Virus record (IMG/VR): IMGVR_UViG_3300023208_000004
Coordinates: 100,098-164,097 of that record
Source of the DNA: a virus
Direction: 5' to 3' (one strand)
DNA length: 64,000 nt
The notes beneath the pieces are model-generated. The model was not told where the DNA came from. It made no database searches and saw only the letters and a program-made list of their open reading frames with translations. Every line of letters starts with the position of its first letter. The first letter of the stretch is position 1. Made by a program: the position numbers and the translations under genes. Below are positions 26,544-38,620 of the stretch, one piece after another.

Positions 26544-29204
26544 TTAAGGGTCTATACAACCCGCTACTCCTCCACAATTTGCGGACCAAATTAAATCCAT
26601 ATACATTTCCAATGTGTTATCAAAACTTAAAGCTGGATACGTTCCTCCGAAATTGACCGGATAATTTTCTCCAATTTGAGGATAACCATGATTAGGTAAC
26701 AAACGAAATGCCTCTGTATGTAGTAATACTCCAGTAGGAGCAAGGAAGTCGGTCATTTCAACAACGCCCGTCAAATAAGAATGTGCGTGCCAATTATATC
26801 CACCGGCTTGTGCTCCAGACATATATGTTAAATATAGAGGTAATCCAGTTCCATAAGAACCAGAAAAGAAAACTCCAAATTTTTCTCCAGAAGAAGTATT
26901 AAATCCAAGACCAGATAATCTTTCCGTTACATTAGCGAACAAACTATTTGCTCTAACGACATTGCAAGAGGTTTCGTTTAAACCACTAATATATGTAACA
27001 TTTAATAATCCAGTGTTTACTGTAAATGGATAATATGTAGTTGGAAATCCACTCGTAATAGTAACTCCTTCTATAAGGCCATTAAATCCAGTTAAAGGAT
27101 AAATATATCCAGAAATTTTTCCGCTAACAAAAATGTCAGCAGAGATTTCGTTAATAAAATTATCTTCATTTAAGTTTTCTGAAGCGTCTTTTGTTCCTGT
27201 ATATTTTTTATTTGTTAGAAAATACCCATCATAAATTATTGGAGAACTATTTCCAGTAAAAGCAAGCGGAGAATCTACAGTATTTAAAAACCAATCAAGA
27301 CCAGTTGGTAACAAAGTTCCAGACGCTATTGGAGAAAATATAATGTTATTGACCATCTGCCTGCTTGTTGTAAAATACAAAGCCGGGTCCGAAATAACTC
27401 CAATACCAGTTTTTAAATACTTTAGACCGCTTACACAAAATCCTAATTGTATTTTATCCCTAGTTGTTGGCCAATATAAAGCTCCAGACGGAGATGGAGG
27501 AGTATTGGCTGTCAAAGAATGGTCAACTATACCATATTCTATTCCGCTAAATTGTTTGTGTCCATAAACTGCGCCCCAACCATTTGAATATCCAGTAAAA
27601 GCCGTTCCAGTAGAACCATATACACCGCTATTTAGATTAACGCCACTACTAAAAGCCCCATAAGCAGGATTTCCAGAAAAGAGAATATGGTCAAACGCGC
27701 CAGAATAAGGCCCATTTACAAATCTGGCCGCAAACTCTCCAGAACCAACGGGAGAAGACGTAAAATATCCATCTATGATTCCTGTTCCACGCTCAGTTAA
27801 ATAAACGGCATTTACATTTCTATAATGCTGCATCAAAGCCCGACCAGAATTGTCATAAAGAAGACAATCTATCATTGGCCAATAAGAGTTTCCGTTTTTA
27901 AAAGCAAAAACGAAAGAGCCAAATCGAGAATTTTTGCCTAAATTATTTACTGGAGGGAAAAATAATTTTCTCGTTAAGGTTTTCTTTCTTCCCGTAGTAA
28001 GAGAACCATAATTAAAAGGTAAATTAATTGTTAGAGACGACATGACTCTTCTATTGCCCAAATCTATAACTGAATCATCTATACCTGTTGCTCCCGGCGT
28101 AGCGATAGAAATTGGCGTTGCCCTAGTTAGGTAATCATAAACGGTATTGTTATAATTAATTCCAGCGACAGACTGGGCATAATTAGACGTTTTAGGAACT
28201 GCAACGCCATTTAGTCTTATATCAACTTTTAATGCATTTGGGTCTGCATCATCAGGAATATCAGATGGTGTTAAATTAAAGTTATTATAAAATTCAGCTT
28301 CAGAGAGTCCGGCGCTTTGTCTTAGATTATGTCCAACGGACAGTTGATAAAGTCCATCAGCCGCGTATGCTTTAGTAATATTATTTTGAAGTCCCCCAGT
28401 TTTAGAAACATCAAATTGACTGTTATCTGGAGAAAAATACATCTTAATCAACGACAAATCTCTTTTACCGGGCTCCATTCCGTCTCCGTATTTAGGAACA
28501 AACGTGGCCCCATCAATATCTACGCATCTTAATCCGTGATAAACTTGTCTATAATATCCAGATAAATTTTCCCATTCTTTAACAATCGAAAGGTCATTTT
28601 CAACATTTGCGTTTCCAGTAATAAACGTTCCAGAAGTAAAATGAGTTATGCCAGTGTTTAGAAGTTTAATTTGTAGCTGATAAGAAATAATCGAACGAGT
28701 GTTAGCAGGAATAGTCACCGATTTAACGACTCTGCTAAAAGCGTATTTCCCACTTGGGTCTGTGCCAGAGCTAGGAGATACCATAAATTCATTGATATTT
28801 ACTGCCGCTGTTGTTAACGCCCCACCACTAGGGATATTCCATCCTCTATACATGATTGGGCCGCTACGAGAAACAATCGTTCCACAAGCCCCATCTACGC
28901 TGCCATGATATGAATTTTTATTTAAATAGCGTCCATCTTGGACAGATGGAGAGCCGTTTGTTTGAATTGTTGTAATTGGAGAAACTAACCCAGTTGTATT
29001 TAATGTATTAGCTGAAGAGGAACTCCCAACCGAAAGAAAGCGAAAACAATCAGCAAATCCATAAGTTAATGGATACAAAAGTCCCGTTTGCGTGATAAAA
29101 TTGGAAAAATAATCAGTTGTTTCCAACAACTTCCCATCCTTGTCGAAAATATCTACCTTAAAAGCTCCTTCGAGCCCATATTCCAATTGCGTTCGCATAT
29201 CCAT
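26544..29204 (-). CDS. Large fibre/virion protein, paralog of 25186-26532
   Basis: 886 residues. It shares the same N-terminal domain (AFKVDIFDKDGKLLETTDYF, NFITQTGL, GFADCFRFLSVGS) and C-terminal DLIWSANC end as its neighbour, but has about 400 extra residues (about 480-850) of Gly/Tyr/Ser-rich beta sequence in the middle. Tandem duplication with differing central domains is common for host-range appendages. Confidence 0.78.
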   Translation of the reverse strand: MDMRTQLEYGLEGAFKVDIFDKDGKLLETTDYFSNFITQTGLLYPLTYGFADCFRFLSVGSSSSANTLNTTGLVSPITTIQTNGSPSVQDGRYLNKNSYHGSVDGACGTIVSRSGPIMYRGWNIPSGGALTTAAVNINEFMVSPSSGTDPSGKYAFSRVVKSVTIPANTRSIISYQLQIKLLNTGITHFTSGTFITGNANVENDLSIVKEWENLSGYYRQVYHGLRCVDIDGATFVPKYGDGMEPGKRDLSLIKMYFSPDNSQFDVSKTGGLQNNITKAYAADGLYQLSVGHNLRQSAGLSEAEFYNNFNLTPSDIPDDADPNALKVDIRLNGVAVPKTSNYAQSVAGINYNNTVYDYLTRATPISIATPGATGIDDSVIDLGNRRVMSSLTINLPFNYGSLTTGRKKTLTRKLFFPPVNNLGKNSRFGSFVFAFKNGNSYWPMIDCLLYDNSGRALMQHYRNVNAVYLTERGTGIIDGYFTSSPVGSGEFAARFVNGPYSGAFDHILFSGNPAYGAFSSGVNLNSGVYGSTGTAFTGYSNGWGAVYGHKQFSGIEYGIVDHSLTANTPPSPSGALYWPTTRDKIQLGFCVSGLKYLKTGIGVISDPALYFTTSRQMVNNIIFSPIASGTLLPTGLDWFLNTVDSPLAFTGNSSPIIYDGYFLTNKKYTGTKDASENLNEDNFINEISADIFVSGKISGYIYPLTGFNGLIEGVTITSGFPTTYYPFTVNTGLLNVTYISGLNETSCNVVRANSLFANVTERLSGLGFNTSSGEKFGVFFSGSYGTGLPLYLTYMSGAQAGGYNWHAHSYLTGVVEMTDFLAPTGVLLHTEAFRLLPNHGYPQIGENYPVNFGGTYPALSFDNTLEMYMDLIWSANCGGVAGCIDP

Positions 29205-29259
29205 ATATTTTATTTACACCTAATTTTATTACAGTTTCTTTTGGGTTTTTAAGAGATAA

Positions 29260-29877
29260 TTAACCCTGATAAGAGCCAGTAAATAAAAATAAATTTAAGT
29301 CCACTAAATCTTCTCCAGTAATCGGCCTATTAAATGACATAAATCCAGATACATACGTTCCCGTAAATAAAAATAAATCAACATCACAATTATCTCCCAA
29401 GACTCCTAATATATTGCCAGATGGAAACGTAACTGAAAAATTTCCAGTCTCCCTTAGCTCTTCTAACCAATTACCACTAAAAGCAAAATTGACCTCATTT
29501 ATGTCAGAGATAACCCCCGACCATTCTCCACTTATAATAACACTTAATCCAGATACAACATCATAAGGGGGCTCAACAATATCGCCACTTAGAATAAAAT
29601 TATATATATTCGCATCTCCATCAGAAGGGAAAAAATCTCCAGTCAAATTAAAAGAAAAAATTCCACTATCTTTGGGGTTCCCAAAAAAAGAGCCGCTTTT
29701 AAAGACCAAATCTAATTTTCCAGAATCCCTTGGTCCGCCATATAAAATACCACTAAGAGAAAAATTTGAAGAAGTTACTTCACTTCCAAACGTATATGGA
29801 TGGAATTTATCTACGCCAATTTCTCTTGAAGAAATATCAACAGATATTTGTTGGAGCTGGTTAAAGGGAGCGCCCAT
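29260..29877 (-). CDS. Short-repeat beta protein
   Basis: 205 residues built from about eight degenerate repeats of 20-25 residues. Each has a hydrophobic strand ending in SG or TG plus an aromatic (FSLSGILYGG, FSFNLTGDFFP, NFILSGDIVEP, NLFLFTGSYQG). Probably a beta-solenoid or rod-like virion component. Nine bases upstream of it the portal gene ends. No family recognised. Confidence 0.7.
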   Translation of the reverse strand: MGAPFNQLQQISVDISSREIGVDKFHPYTFGSEVTSSNFSLSGILYGGPRDSGKLDLVFKSGSFFGNPKDSGIFSFNLTGDFFPSDGDANIYNFILSGDIVEPPYDVVSGLSVIISGEWSGVISDINEVNFAFSGNWLEELRETGNFSVTFPSGNILGVLGDNCDVDLFLFTGTYVSGFMSFNRPITGEDLVDLNLFLFTGSYQG

Positions 29878-29886
29878 ACCTTCATT

Positions 29887-31743
29887 TTAAATTTTACTGT
29901 TGAACAAAATCGTCGCCAAGTAAAAATCTAAATTATGAGTCGCAGCAATTTCGTTTATCTCCGATAAGCGAGCTTTGTTGTTGTCGGTCGGACTTTCGCA
30001 ATATTTTTCAACATTATCGGCCCACTTTTCCGGAGACTCATTTGCCATGATTGTATGCGTAACCATTTCAATAATTTTGGCTTCTGCTTCGCCTATCTTT
30101 TTTAGTTTTGATTTTTTCTTAAAAGTTTTTGTTACCTCGTCTTCTAATCGTTGTCCTAAAATAAGATTTTCTCTAATTTTTTTGACGCTAAAATTTACTT
30201 CAGAAGCTCCGATTGGAGAGACTTTATTGGTTGACTTTGGAATACCCTTTGAGCCGGATGGACGACCAGAACTATCACCGGGCTTTTTTTCTTCTTTTTG
30301 GGAGCCGCCAATTAAAGGAGTATATAATCCTTCGTTTTTTAGTTTTTTAAACTTGTCTTGAGACTCTAACGACTCTTCATGGTCTGGAAGTCTATTTGTT
30401 TCAATAGCTTTAATCGTTTCTTCGGAAGTTAGAATTCCTAATTCAGCTAGACGTGTATAAATTTTAGCATAAATTCCGTCATCTTTTAAATCTATTTCTT
30501 CAAGATATGGAACTGGATAATTTTTGAATCCCATAGTTTTAGAAATCTTTTTAATTTCGGGAGCGAGAAAATTATTTACAAAAGCTGACCTTGCTTGACG
30601 TAATCGAGATACGAATATTTCAACTTTTGCCGTTTGATTTGCAAATTTTTCGCCACCAGCGAAAACGTTATTTAACCCAACATTTATATCGTTGTTAATT
30701 ACTTCGTATTTTTTGGCGTCAAGCAGCTCTCCTATCTTTGGGATAATAAACTCAGCCTTTGTTGTATAATCTGCAATTAATACCCTTCCAACTGATTGAT
30801 TTTCAAATAATTTTTGTAAAGCGGCAACGTTTTTAGGATTTACTCCTCCTTTTTCTGGCTCAGTCCCGCAAGTTACTAATAATATGACTTGTTGCATTGT
30901 CCTCGCAAGAGCCATATCTATTTTTTTCATTTCATATTTTGCATTTAAGTCCTCAAGAACTGGAAAACCCATTGGCACTGCGAAAGGCTCATAATCCTGT
31001 TTTTTGTAAAATACAGAAACGACATTGTCAGCGGTCAAAGGAATCAATACTGTCAAATTTATATTTTTTTGTATTGCTTGCTTGACATCTTTAGGAAGAG
31101 AAGATAAAAACTCTTCGTCTTCTTCTGTTTGCGGTTTTCTTAATCTTGCTAATTCATAATCAGACAAAATCTTAGAATAAATTCCAGAACTAAAATTAAT
31201 AGTGCCAGTTAGAGCTATATCTGCTGGGTTTAAGATGACGTATTTTATCGGCAAAACTTTTTGCGATTCTTCAGCGCCGTAAACTTGAGTAATTCTGTTT
31301 ACGTCTTCTGTTTTTAGAGTAGCTTCAAATCTATAAACAAAAACATTACCAGAACGATAATATTCTCTGTAAAACCTATCTTGCAAGTCCCAACTGTTAA
31401 TTTTTTTAAAAAAAGCATGGAAAAAACTACGAGATTTTTCATTTCCACCTTTAAAAAATATATCCGTAGTAGATAATTCGGTCATCAAATCAATCACATT
31501 TCTGAAAACTGAAAAATTATAATAGGCTTTTTGACACAATACAACCGCATCTCTGACTGTTATTGTTGACGAGCCCTGTTTGGAGCTTTCTTTAAAAGGA
31601 ACAAGACCATCCTGAATATTGCTAAATCTATCGGTTCTTTCTATGACACCGGCGACATTTCTCCTTGTCTTGTCAGATGCCTCAGTCATCAAGACTAAAG
31701 ATTCAATATTTTTTTCTTTTTTGGCTGCTTTGTTTTTTTTCAT
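29887..31743 (-). CDS. Portal protein
   Basis: 618 residues. It lies downstream of the large terminase and one fibre gene, and upstream of the protease and capsid genes. Portal-like features are the segment RDAVVLCQKAYYNFSVFRNVID, the wing and stem region with NSWDLQDRFYREYYRSGNVFVYR, and helical QVILLVTCGTEPEKGGVNP. It ends in a Lys-rich C-terminal extension of about 130 residues. It forms the head vertex ring through which DNA is packaged. Confidence 0.88.
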   Translation of the reverse strand: MKKNKAAKKEKNIESLVLMTEASDKTRRNVAGVIERTDRFSNIQDGLVPFKESSKQGSSTITVRDAVVLCQKAYYNFSVFRNVIDLMTELSTTDIFFKGGNEKSRSFFHAFFKKINSWDLQDRFYREYYRSGNVFVYRFEATLKTEDVNRITQVYGAEESQKVLPIKYVILNPADIALTGTINFSSGIYSKILSDYELARLRKPQTEEDEEFLSSLPKDVKQAIQKNINLTVLIPLTADNVVSVFYKKQDYEPFAVPMGFPVLEDLNAKYEMKKIDMALARTMQQVILLVTCGTEPEKGGVNPKNVAALQKLFENQSVGRVLIADYTTKAEFIIPKIGELLDAKKYEVINNDINVGLNNVFAGGEKFANQTAKVEIFVSRLRQARSAFVNNFLAPEIKKISKTMGFKNYPVPYLEEIDLKDDGIYAKIYTRLAELGILTSEETIKAIETNRLPDHEESLESQDKFKKLKNEGLYTPLIGGSQKEEKKPGDSSGRPSGSKGIPKSTNKVSPIGASEVNFSVKKIRENLILGQRLEDEVTKTFKKKSKLKKIGEAEAKIIEMVTHTIMANESPEKWADNVEKYCESPTDNNKARLSEINEIAATHNLDFYLATILFNSKI

Positions 31744-31753
31744 ACGACTACCA

Positions 31754-33592
<1,839 letters not shown>

Positions 33593-33626
33593 TTCCCTTT
33601 TTCCAATATATAGGTATTACACATTT

Positions 33627-35477
33627 TTAAATCATCGTGGGAACAAAGGTTTCCTGTTCTTCAACTTGCGCGTTTTGCATATCAAAATAAATTTTGGTGG
33701 CCCAGTTTCCTAGTAAAAGCGCCGTATAATTGTCTTTTCTTGCCCTGTTTTCAGTAGTTTCTCTATTTAAATGAGCTGGTAAATCAAAAGTCTGCATACC
33801 TCTAGCATTAGTTCCGACTTCAATTAAAGCGCACTCTGATTTAGTTAAATCTATCATAGAATCCAAATGCTCAATAAAATCCCCAACTGTATTTACATCA
33901 TCAATAACGCCTTTAATCAAATCGAAATTAATTCCAGAAGTGATAGCTTTATCGAAGGCCATCGCGCTGCCAGCGCTTTTCGATGCAAACCAAATTCTCT
34001 TAAAGTCAATATTTCCCTGTAAATGTTCGTTAGACTTTCTTATAAATTCATTACTACCAAATACTTGCTTAAATACAATCCTTTTGTGTTCCAGATTGTG
34101 CTGGCGTTTGGCTGTTTTTAATTCTTTGGAATAATCTGGTTCGTCTAGGCTACTCTCAAATGTCATCCATTTTAAATTTAATTTATTTTTAACAAATAAT
34201 TCATGCTCATTTGCTGCGTCAATAAAGTTATAACCAGCGTTATCAATGACAATAAAAACAATATTAAAATGTGTCAACAAATAATAAAAATATCTGATAT
34301 GTTCTTTTAAATCTTTACCATGTTCTCCGTAAGCGTGGACTAGAGTTGATTGTTTATTTTCTTCGTCAAGTTCTAAGAGGGCCATACCAAAGTCGTCAGA
34401 AGTTGGGCTGTTGGAGAAGCTTGGGTCTATCGCCAAAACATATTTTTTGTCAGGAGTTCCCCTTACTAAAGTATGTGGGCTTTGAGAATGTGGGACAGTG
34501 CAATTAAACATTTTTTTCGCAGCAAAATATCCTTCACTTCCGTCTGTAAATCTAGCACAATATTCTCTAAGGAAAACCGCATTAGAAGTGCCTCCAGTTT
34601 CAGCTTCTTTAATAATACTTTGATTTATCATGTGGGCGGGTAGCGCCTCCCAAGATAATTGGGAAATAAAATATTTTGCATTATCTTCTTTTTCTTTTGG
34701 TTTATTTATTTTGCTTATCCATTCACAATAGGTTTCGTAAAGATTTTCAAAAGTGTATGACGCAGAAGAGAGGGCAACAAATCTTGTCGTATTTTCAAAA
34801 ATGATTCTGTCTTTTTCATTTAACAATCTTTCTTTTATTAAAGAGTCTTCTATATTTCTAATTCTAATTCTTTCGTCCATATCTTGTGGAGCAGTTAAGA
34901 ATGGAATAAGAACCGTATCTACAATTTCTTTACTCATTAATAAATATTCGTCAATTAACAAAACATTCGCTCGAAATCCACGAATTTTCTCTCCGTTCAA
35001 TGGAATGGCAACAATAGACCCTTCGTTGATTTTTAATTCATGCAAATCATTTCGTTTAATTTTCGCTCCTAAGACTTGAAAAAATAAAGCCGCGTCCCTT
35101 CTTTCAGATATTTCTTCAATTTTGTTAAAAATAAAACGCGAAGTTCTAAATGTTGGCCCAGCTATAAGAATTTTTGAACCGGGATAGAATATACATTGCA
35201 AAATACAAAAAACAGCAGCTATAAACGTTTTTCCACAGCCACGACCCCAAATACACATACTATAGTTTCTATTTAACATCCCACGTAAAGTAACCTCTTG
35301 GAAAGGGGCGATTTTAATACCAGTTAATAGCTCTACAGTAAAAGTTAAATTATGACGTAAAAATTTAATCAAAGTTAGCCTAGCTTCGTTATCGCTAAGT
35401 TCTCCAACTAAAGTATTTAAATAGACTTCATTTAAATCTTCTAATTCTGTTTCGTATTTTTGAGGACACGTCCACAT
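33627..35477 (-). CDS. terL: Terminase large subunit
   Basis: 616 residues from ATG 35477, two bases after the previous stop; an upstream ATG at 35528 overlaps that gene and is less likely. Walker A GRGCGKT (78-84), Walker B VLLIDE (172-177), motif III-like ALSSASYTFENLY (235-247). The RNase H-like nuclease domain begins KKYVLAIDPSFSN, with D351 the first acidic residue. This ATP-driven motor cuts and packages phage DNA through the portal. Confidence 0.96.
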   Translation of the reverse strand: MWTCPQKYETELEDLNEVYLNTLVGELSDNEARLTLIKFLRHNLTFTVELLTGIKIAPFQEVTLRGMLNRNYSMCIWGRGCGKTFIAAVFCILQCIFYPGSKILIAGPTFRTSRFIFNKIEEISERRDAALFFQVLGAKIKRNDLHELKINEGSIVAIPLNGEKIRGFRANVLLIDEYLLMSKEIVDTVLIPFLTAPQDMDERIRIRNIEDSLIKERLLNEKDRIIFENTTRFVALSSASYTFENLYETYCEWISKINKPKEKEDNAKYFISQLSWEALPAHMINQSIIKEAETGGTSNAVFLREYCARFTDGSEGYFAAKKMFNCTVPHSQSPHTLVRGTPDKKYVLAIDPSFSNSPTSDDFGMALLELDEENKQSTLVHAYGEHGKDLKEHIRYFYYLLTHFNIVFIVIDNAGYNFIDAANEHELFVKNKLNLKWMTFESSLDEPDYSKELKTAKRQHNLEHKRIVFKQVFGSNEFIRKSNEHLQGNIDFKRIWFASKSAGSAMAFDKAITSGINFDLIKGVIDDVNTVGDFIEHLDSMIDLTKSECALIEVGTNARGMQTFDLPAHLNRETTENRARKDNYTALLLGNWATKIYFDMQNAQVEEQETFVPTMI

Positions 35478-35479
35478 AC

Positions 35480-36424
35480 TTATAATAAATTTGTATCGTA
35501 TAATAGCTGTAAATCGGCTTTTTTCCATAAGCCCTTGCTTGTTAATACAATTTCAGCTATTCTTGCGGCCTCGGTTCTACCATCAACGAATAAAAATTGT
35601 ATATCTTTAAATTGATAAATTAATTCTCTCATATTTCGTAGGACAAATTCGGGAGAGGCTTTTACATTAGAATATGCTGGTCTTAGGTATTTGAACCTTG
35701 CTACATTATTAAAGTCACTTTCTACGAGAATAAGCATTCCCGCGCCAACTTCTTCTGCTTTTTTTAATTCTTTTTTAAATCTTTCGAGCCCGCCGCTCAT
35801 TGTCCCATAAAAATCTGCTAATGATTTTCTTTCTATAAAACTATTTTCACAAAGCTCTTTATTATCCAAAGTATAATCTCCAAATTTAAGCGCGGCTTTA
35901 ATGATTGGTAAATTATTGAAGCAGAGTGGGGCTTGTTCTCTTGTGTCTATATAAATAGAAGAATTATTTATTGCTGGACTTTTAGGTAATTCTATTTTTT
36001 TATATTTTGCGGGAACACCAATCTGTTCGCATAAATCATAATAGCTCCCAAATAGTTCGTCGAAATAATTAATAGATGGAATAAGTAATGACCGTAATTC
36101 TACTTGACAAGGGGCGAACTTTAATTGTTTTTTTTGTATTCTTCTTTCCAGTAAATTTTTACAATATGTTTTTGCAATTTCTTTATCTTGCTTTCTAAGC
36201 CAGTAGCGCAAGTTATTTTTATTGTTAAAATCATCGTTAAAATATTGGTCTTTAGTTTTGAAAGCGATAATTTTTTTATCATGTAAATCATATCTCGGAA
36301 AGTAAGTTTGATAGTAAGAAACAATCCTATGTTTGTGGACTCTTATATGTTTGTGTAAAGATTCTTCATTTGTAAATACCTCTTTACAAATTTGACAAAC
36401 TAGAGTTGTGCATACATTATCCAT
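35480..36424 (-). CDS. C2H2 zinc finger-ERCC4-type nuclease
   Basis: 314 residues. An N-terminal C2H2 finger (C10, C13, H26, H30) is followed by a basic helical region and a C-terminal ERCC4/XPF-type nuclease domain: IYIDTREQ (157-163), FGDYTL (181-186), IERKSLADF (197-205). Its start overlaps the preceding gene by 8 bases and it abuts terL. Possible roles are concatemer resolution or cleavage at structured DNA before packaging; inferred. Confidence 0.88.
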   Translation of the reverse strand: MDNVCTTLVCQICKEVFTNEESLHKHIRVHKHRIVSYYQTYFPRYDLHDKKIIAFKTKDQYFNDDFNNKNNLRYWLRKQDKEIAKTYCKNLLERRIQKKQLKFAPCQVELRSLLIPSINYFDELFGSYYDLCEQIGVPAKYKKIELPKSPAINNSSIYIDTREQAPLCFNNLPIIKAALKFGDYTLDNKELCENSFIERKSLADFYGTMSGGLERFKKELKKAEEVGAGMLILVESDFNNVARFKYLRPAYSNVKASPEFVLRNMRELIYQFKDIQFLFVDGRTEAARIAEIVLTSKGLWKKADLQLLYDTNLL

Positions 36425-37505
36425 TTAGAGCTTCATTTCTTGAAAGACCCATAATTTTTCCTTTAAGCTCGTCCATAGTCATTAGTCTTTCCACTTCTTC
36501 TTTAATTGATACTTTTTGTAATTGGGCAAGTTTTATCATTTTGTTTCTTGTTTCTTCTAATTTCCAAAGCTGCACAAGATTTAAAATACTTGCGTTATCT
36601 TTGAGCTGTTTACTTAGTCTATCACTTCTTTTTTCTTTTAGGCTGTTTGTTAAGTCTTGCTGTCTTTTAACGCACGCATTATATTCTACTTGAGCTTTTC
36701 CGATTGCTTCCACAAGAGACATCGCAATTCTTACATTATCTTCTCCAGACTGTGAGGATTCGTCCAATAATACTTGCAATCGCTCTGACCTTCTTTGAAT
36801 TGTCGAGGCCATAACAATTTCATTAGCTAAAAGAATATATTGGTCAACCTCTTCTTGAGTTAAATCAGATTTATCATAAGTATAACGAATAAAAGTAGAT
36901 TCAAATAATTTTCTATCAGTTTCGGTTTCAAAACTATTAATCTGATGATTAAATCTAAATGTGTGTAAATATCCAATCAATGATTCTAAATCTTTTTTTT
37001 GTTTTGCGGTAATTTTATCTTTGTCAATACCCTCGTGGATGTATCTATTGACCCTAGCTAATGCGGTGACAATTGTTTTTGGAGGATTCCAATTTTCTTC
37101 CGGAACTTCATTGGTGTCTCCATAAACTATTTTTTTATCTAATGTTTTTACATATTCATTAACCGTTCTTGTCTCTTGGTTTAGATTTGTTAGAGATGGA
37201 TTATTAAATAATACCTTTGCCATATCTAAAGAAGTCATAGATGACGCATTCTTTGAGACGTATTCCATTTGCTCTAAAGTTAAGGTAATTTTATCTTTCG
37301 TTAATCGTTCTTGAGAAGGTCTTGGCTTCAAGCTGTGTGTGGCTAAAAAAGCTTTGACAGCCCTGCCCTCGACTGAACGACCGTCTATTTCTTTCCCAAA
37401 AACCGCCACCGTTAAATCTTTTAGCGCTGGAGGAATTTCAGACGAATTCCATAAATTAAGTAATTTAAGTTTTTGTTCGTCAGTTAATTGTATGTCGCTT
37501 TCCAT
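36417..37505 (-). CDS. Putative terminase small subunit/DNA-recognition protein
   Basis: 362 residues from ATG 37505, one base after the previous stop; the in-frame ATG at 37520 overlaps that gene. Entirely helical; residues 1-60 look like a DNA-binding winged or homeodomain-like segment (ALKDLTVAVFGKEIDGRSVEGRAVKAFL). It lies two genes upstream of terL. Small terminases vary widely, so this rests on position and fold-type impression. Confidence 0.55.
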   Translation of the reverse strand: MESDIQLTDEQKLKLLNLWNSSEIPPALKDLTVAVFGKEIDGRSVEGRAVKAFLATHSLKPRPSQERLTKDKITLTLEQMEYVSKNASSMTSLDMAKVLFNNPSLTNLNQETRTVNEYVKTLDKKIVYGDTNEVPEENWNPPKTIVTALARVNRYIHEGIDKDKITAKQKKDLESLIGYLHTFRFNHQINSFETETDRKLFESTFIRYTYDKSDLTQEEVDQYILLANEIVMASTIQRRSERLQVLLDESSQSGEDNVRIAMSLVEAIGKAQVEYNACVKRQQDLTNSLKEKRSDRLSKQLKDNASILNLVQLWKLEETRNKMIKLAQLQKVSIKEEVERLMTMDELKGKIMGLSRNEALNG

Positions 37506-37506
37506 A

Positions 37507-38187
37507 TTAAATGATGTCAATTTGTCCTTCTGATATGATTTTTTTGGCTTTTTCTATAATATTTTTTCTAATATTTTTTATTTGTTTGTAGCCGGGATGT
37601 CTATTCTTTTCGTTTGTTGTATAGCCTAATTTTTCTGCGACTTTCTTTTCGTCTTCATTATTTATGAACAGCGCTTCATACACTTTCCATTCTAACGGTT
37701 TGAGCGCGGCTTTCATTTTCTGATGCAAGCGTTCGGCACAATGTTCTATATTTATATTATCATCCCAAGCCTCTTTGACTTCATGCTCGTGCGTTGCCAT
37801 TGGAACTGTAATTTTGATATTGTAGGCATTTTTCTTTTTTTTCTCCCAGTCTTTGTAAAGCGGACATTTTTCACATTGTTCTCCATAAATAGAACAACCA
37901 TTGTCAGGTTGAGAGGCGGCACATTTTAGACAGGGGCGAACAAAATTGCTATAAGAATTTCGAATTATATTTCTAGTTTGATTTGTGATAATTCTATTTA
38001 GCCAAGGCTGTATTGGTTTAGAAGAGTCATACTGATTCCATTTTTTAAATATATGAATTCTAATAATTTGAGCTACGTCTTGGAAATCCAACCATTGTAA
38101 AGAAGTTAATGTCCACTTATTTTTTCTTTTGTTTATTTCTTGGTCAATGACTGCGATATAATCATCAAACTTAGGTTTAGTCTCCAT
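37507..38187 (-). CDS. Sigma-70-family RNA polymerase sigma factor with zinc insert
   Basis: 226 residues. A region-2-like segment (about 25-80: LDFQDVAQIIRIHIFKKWNQ, PIQPWLNRIITNQTRNIIRN) is followed by a Cys cluster (CLKC...CSIYGEQCEKC, about 88-112) and a region-4-like helix-turn-helix near the C-terminus (LEWKVYEALF...KKVAEKLGYT...IKNIRKNI). It lies at the head of the late operon, so it may direct host RNA polymerase to late promoters. The zinc-type insert between regions 2 and 4 is unusual. Confidence 0.82.
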   Translation of the reverse strand: METKPKFDDYIAVIDQEINKRKNKWTLTSLQWLDFQDVAQIIRIHIFKKWNQYDSSKPIQPWLNRIITNQTRNIIRNSYSNFVRPCLKCAASQPDNGCSIYGEQCEKCPLYKDWEKKKKNAYNIKITVPMATHEHEVKEAWDDNINIEHCAERLHQKMKAALKPLEWKVYEALFINNEDEKKVAEKLGYTTNEKNRHPGYKQIKNIRKNIIEKAKKIISEGQIDII

Positions 38188-38620
38188 TTATATCCTTTGA
38201 ATCTCTTGTTGTCCCGGCTTCTTTTAGAAATTCAGCCCTGAAAGTTTTTTCATCATATTCAAATTTTTGCGGTTCTGTTGGATAAGCTTGAGACGTAGGG
38301 CAAGGAGATGCCATAATTTGTTTTAGAGTCTCTTTTATCGGTGGCGAAGAATTTATATCTGTTTCAAATTCTAGGCCGGTGAGTTCTGTTGTGAATTGCT
38401 CCACGCTTTCTCCATCGTCTGCATCAATTTCTTCGTATTGTTTTCCCTTATTATTAAAGGCTAAAATTTTTGGCGCGAATGTTTTTAATTTTTTTAGCTT
38501 TTCTTCTGGTTTGGGAGGCGAAGAGGACAATGAAGCTAAATTTGTGCCGCACTCTGGACAAAATTTACAGGATACACTTGGAGCTTTTTTACCGCAATTG
38601 TGACAATAATTAACTGGCAT
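38177..38620 (-). CDS. Zinc-ribbon protein, first gene of the late unit
   Basis: 147 residues. An N-terminal zinc ribbon (YCHNCGKK...CKFCPECGTN) is followed by a Pro/Lys linker and an acidic, disordered region. Its end overlaps the sigma gene by 11 bases, so the two are probably translationally linked. A regulatory or RNA-polymerase-contact role is plausible but unproven. Confidence 0.8.
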   Translation of the reverse strand: MPVNYCHNCGKKAPSVSCKFCPECGTNLASLSSSPPKPEEKLKKLKTFAPKILAFNNKGKQYEEIDADDGESVEQFTTELTGLEFETDINSSPPIKETLKQIMASPCPTSQAYPTEPQKFEYDEKTFRAEFLKEAGTTRDSKDINGD

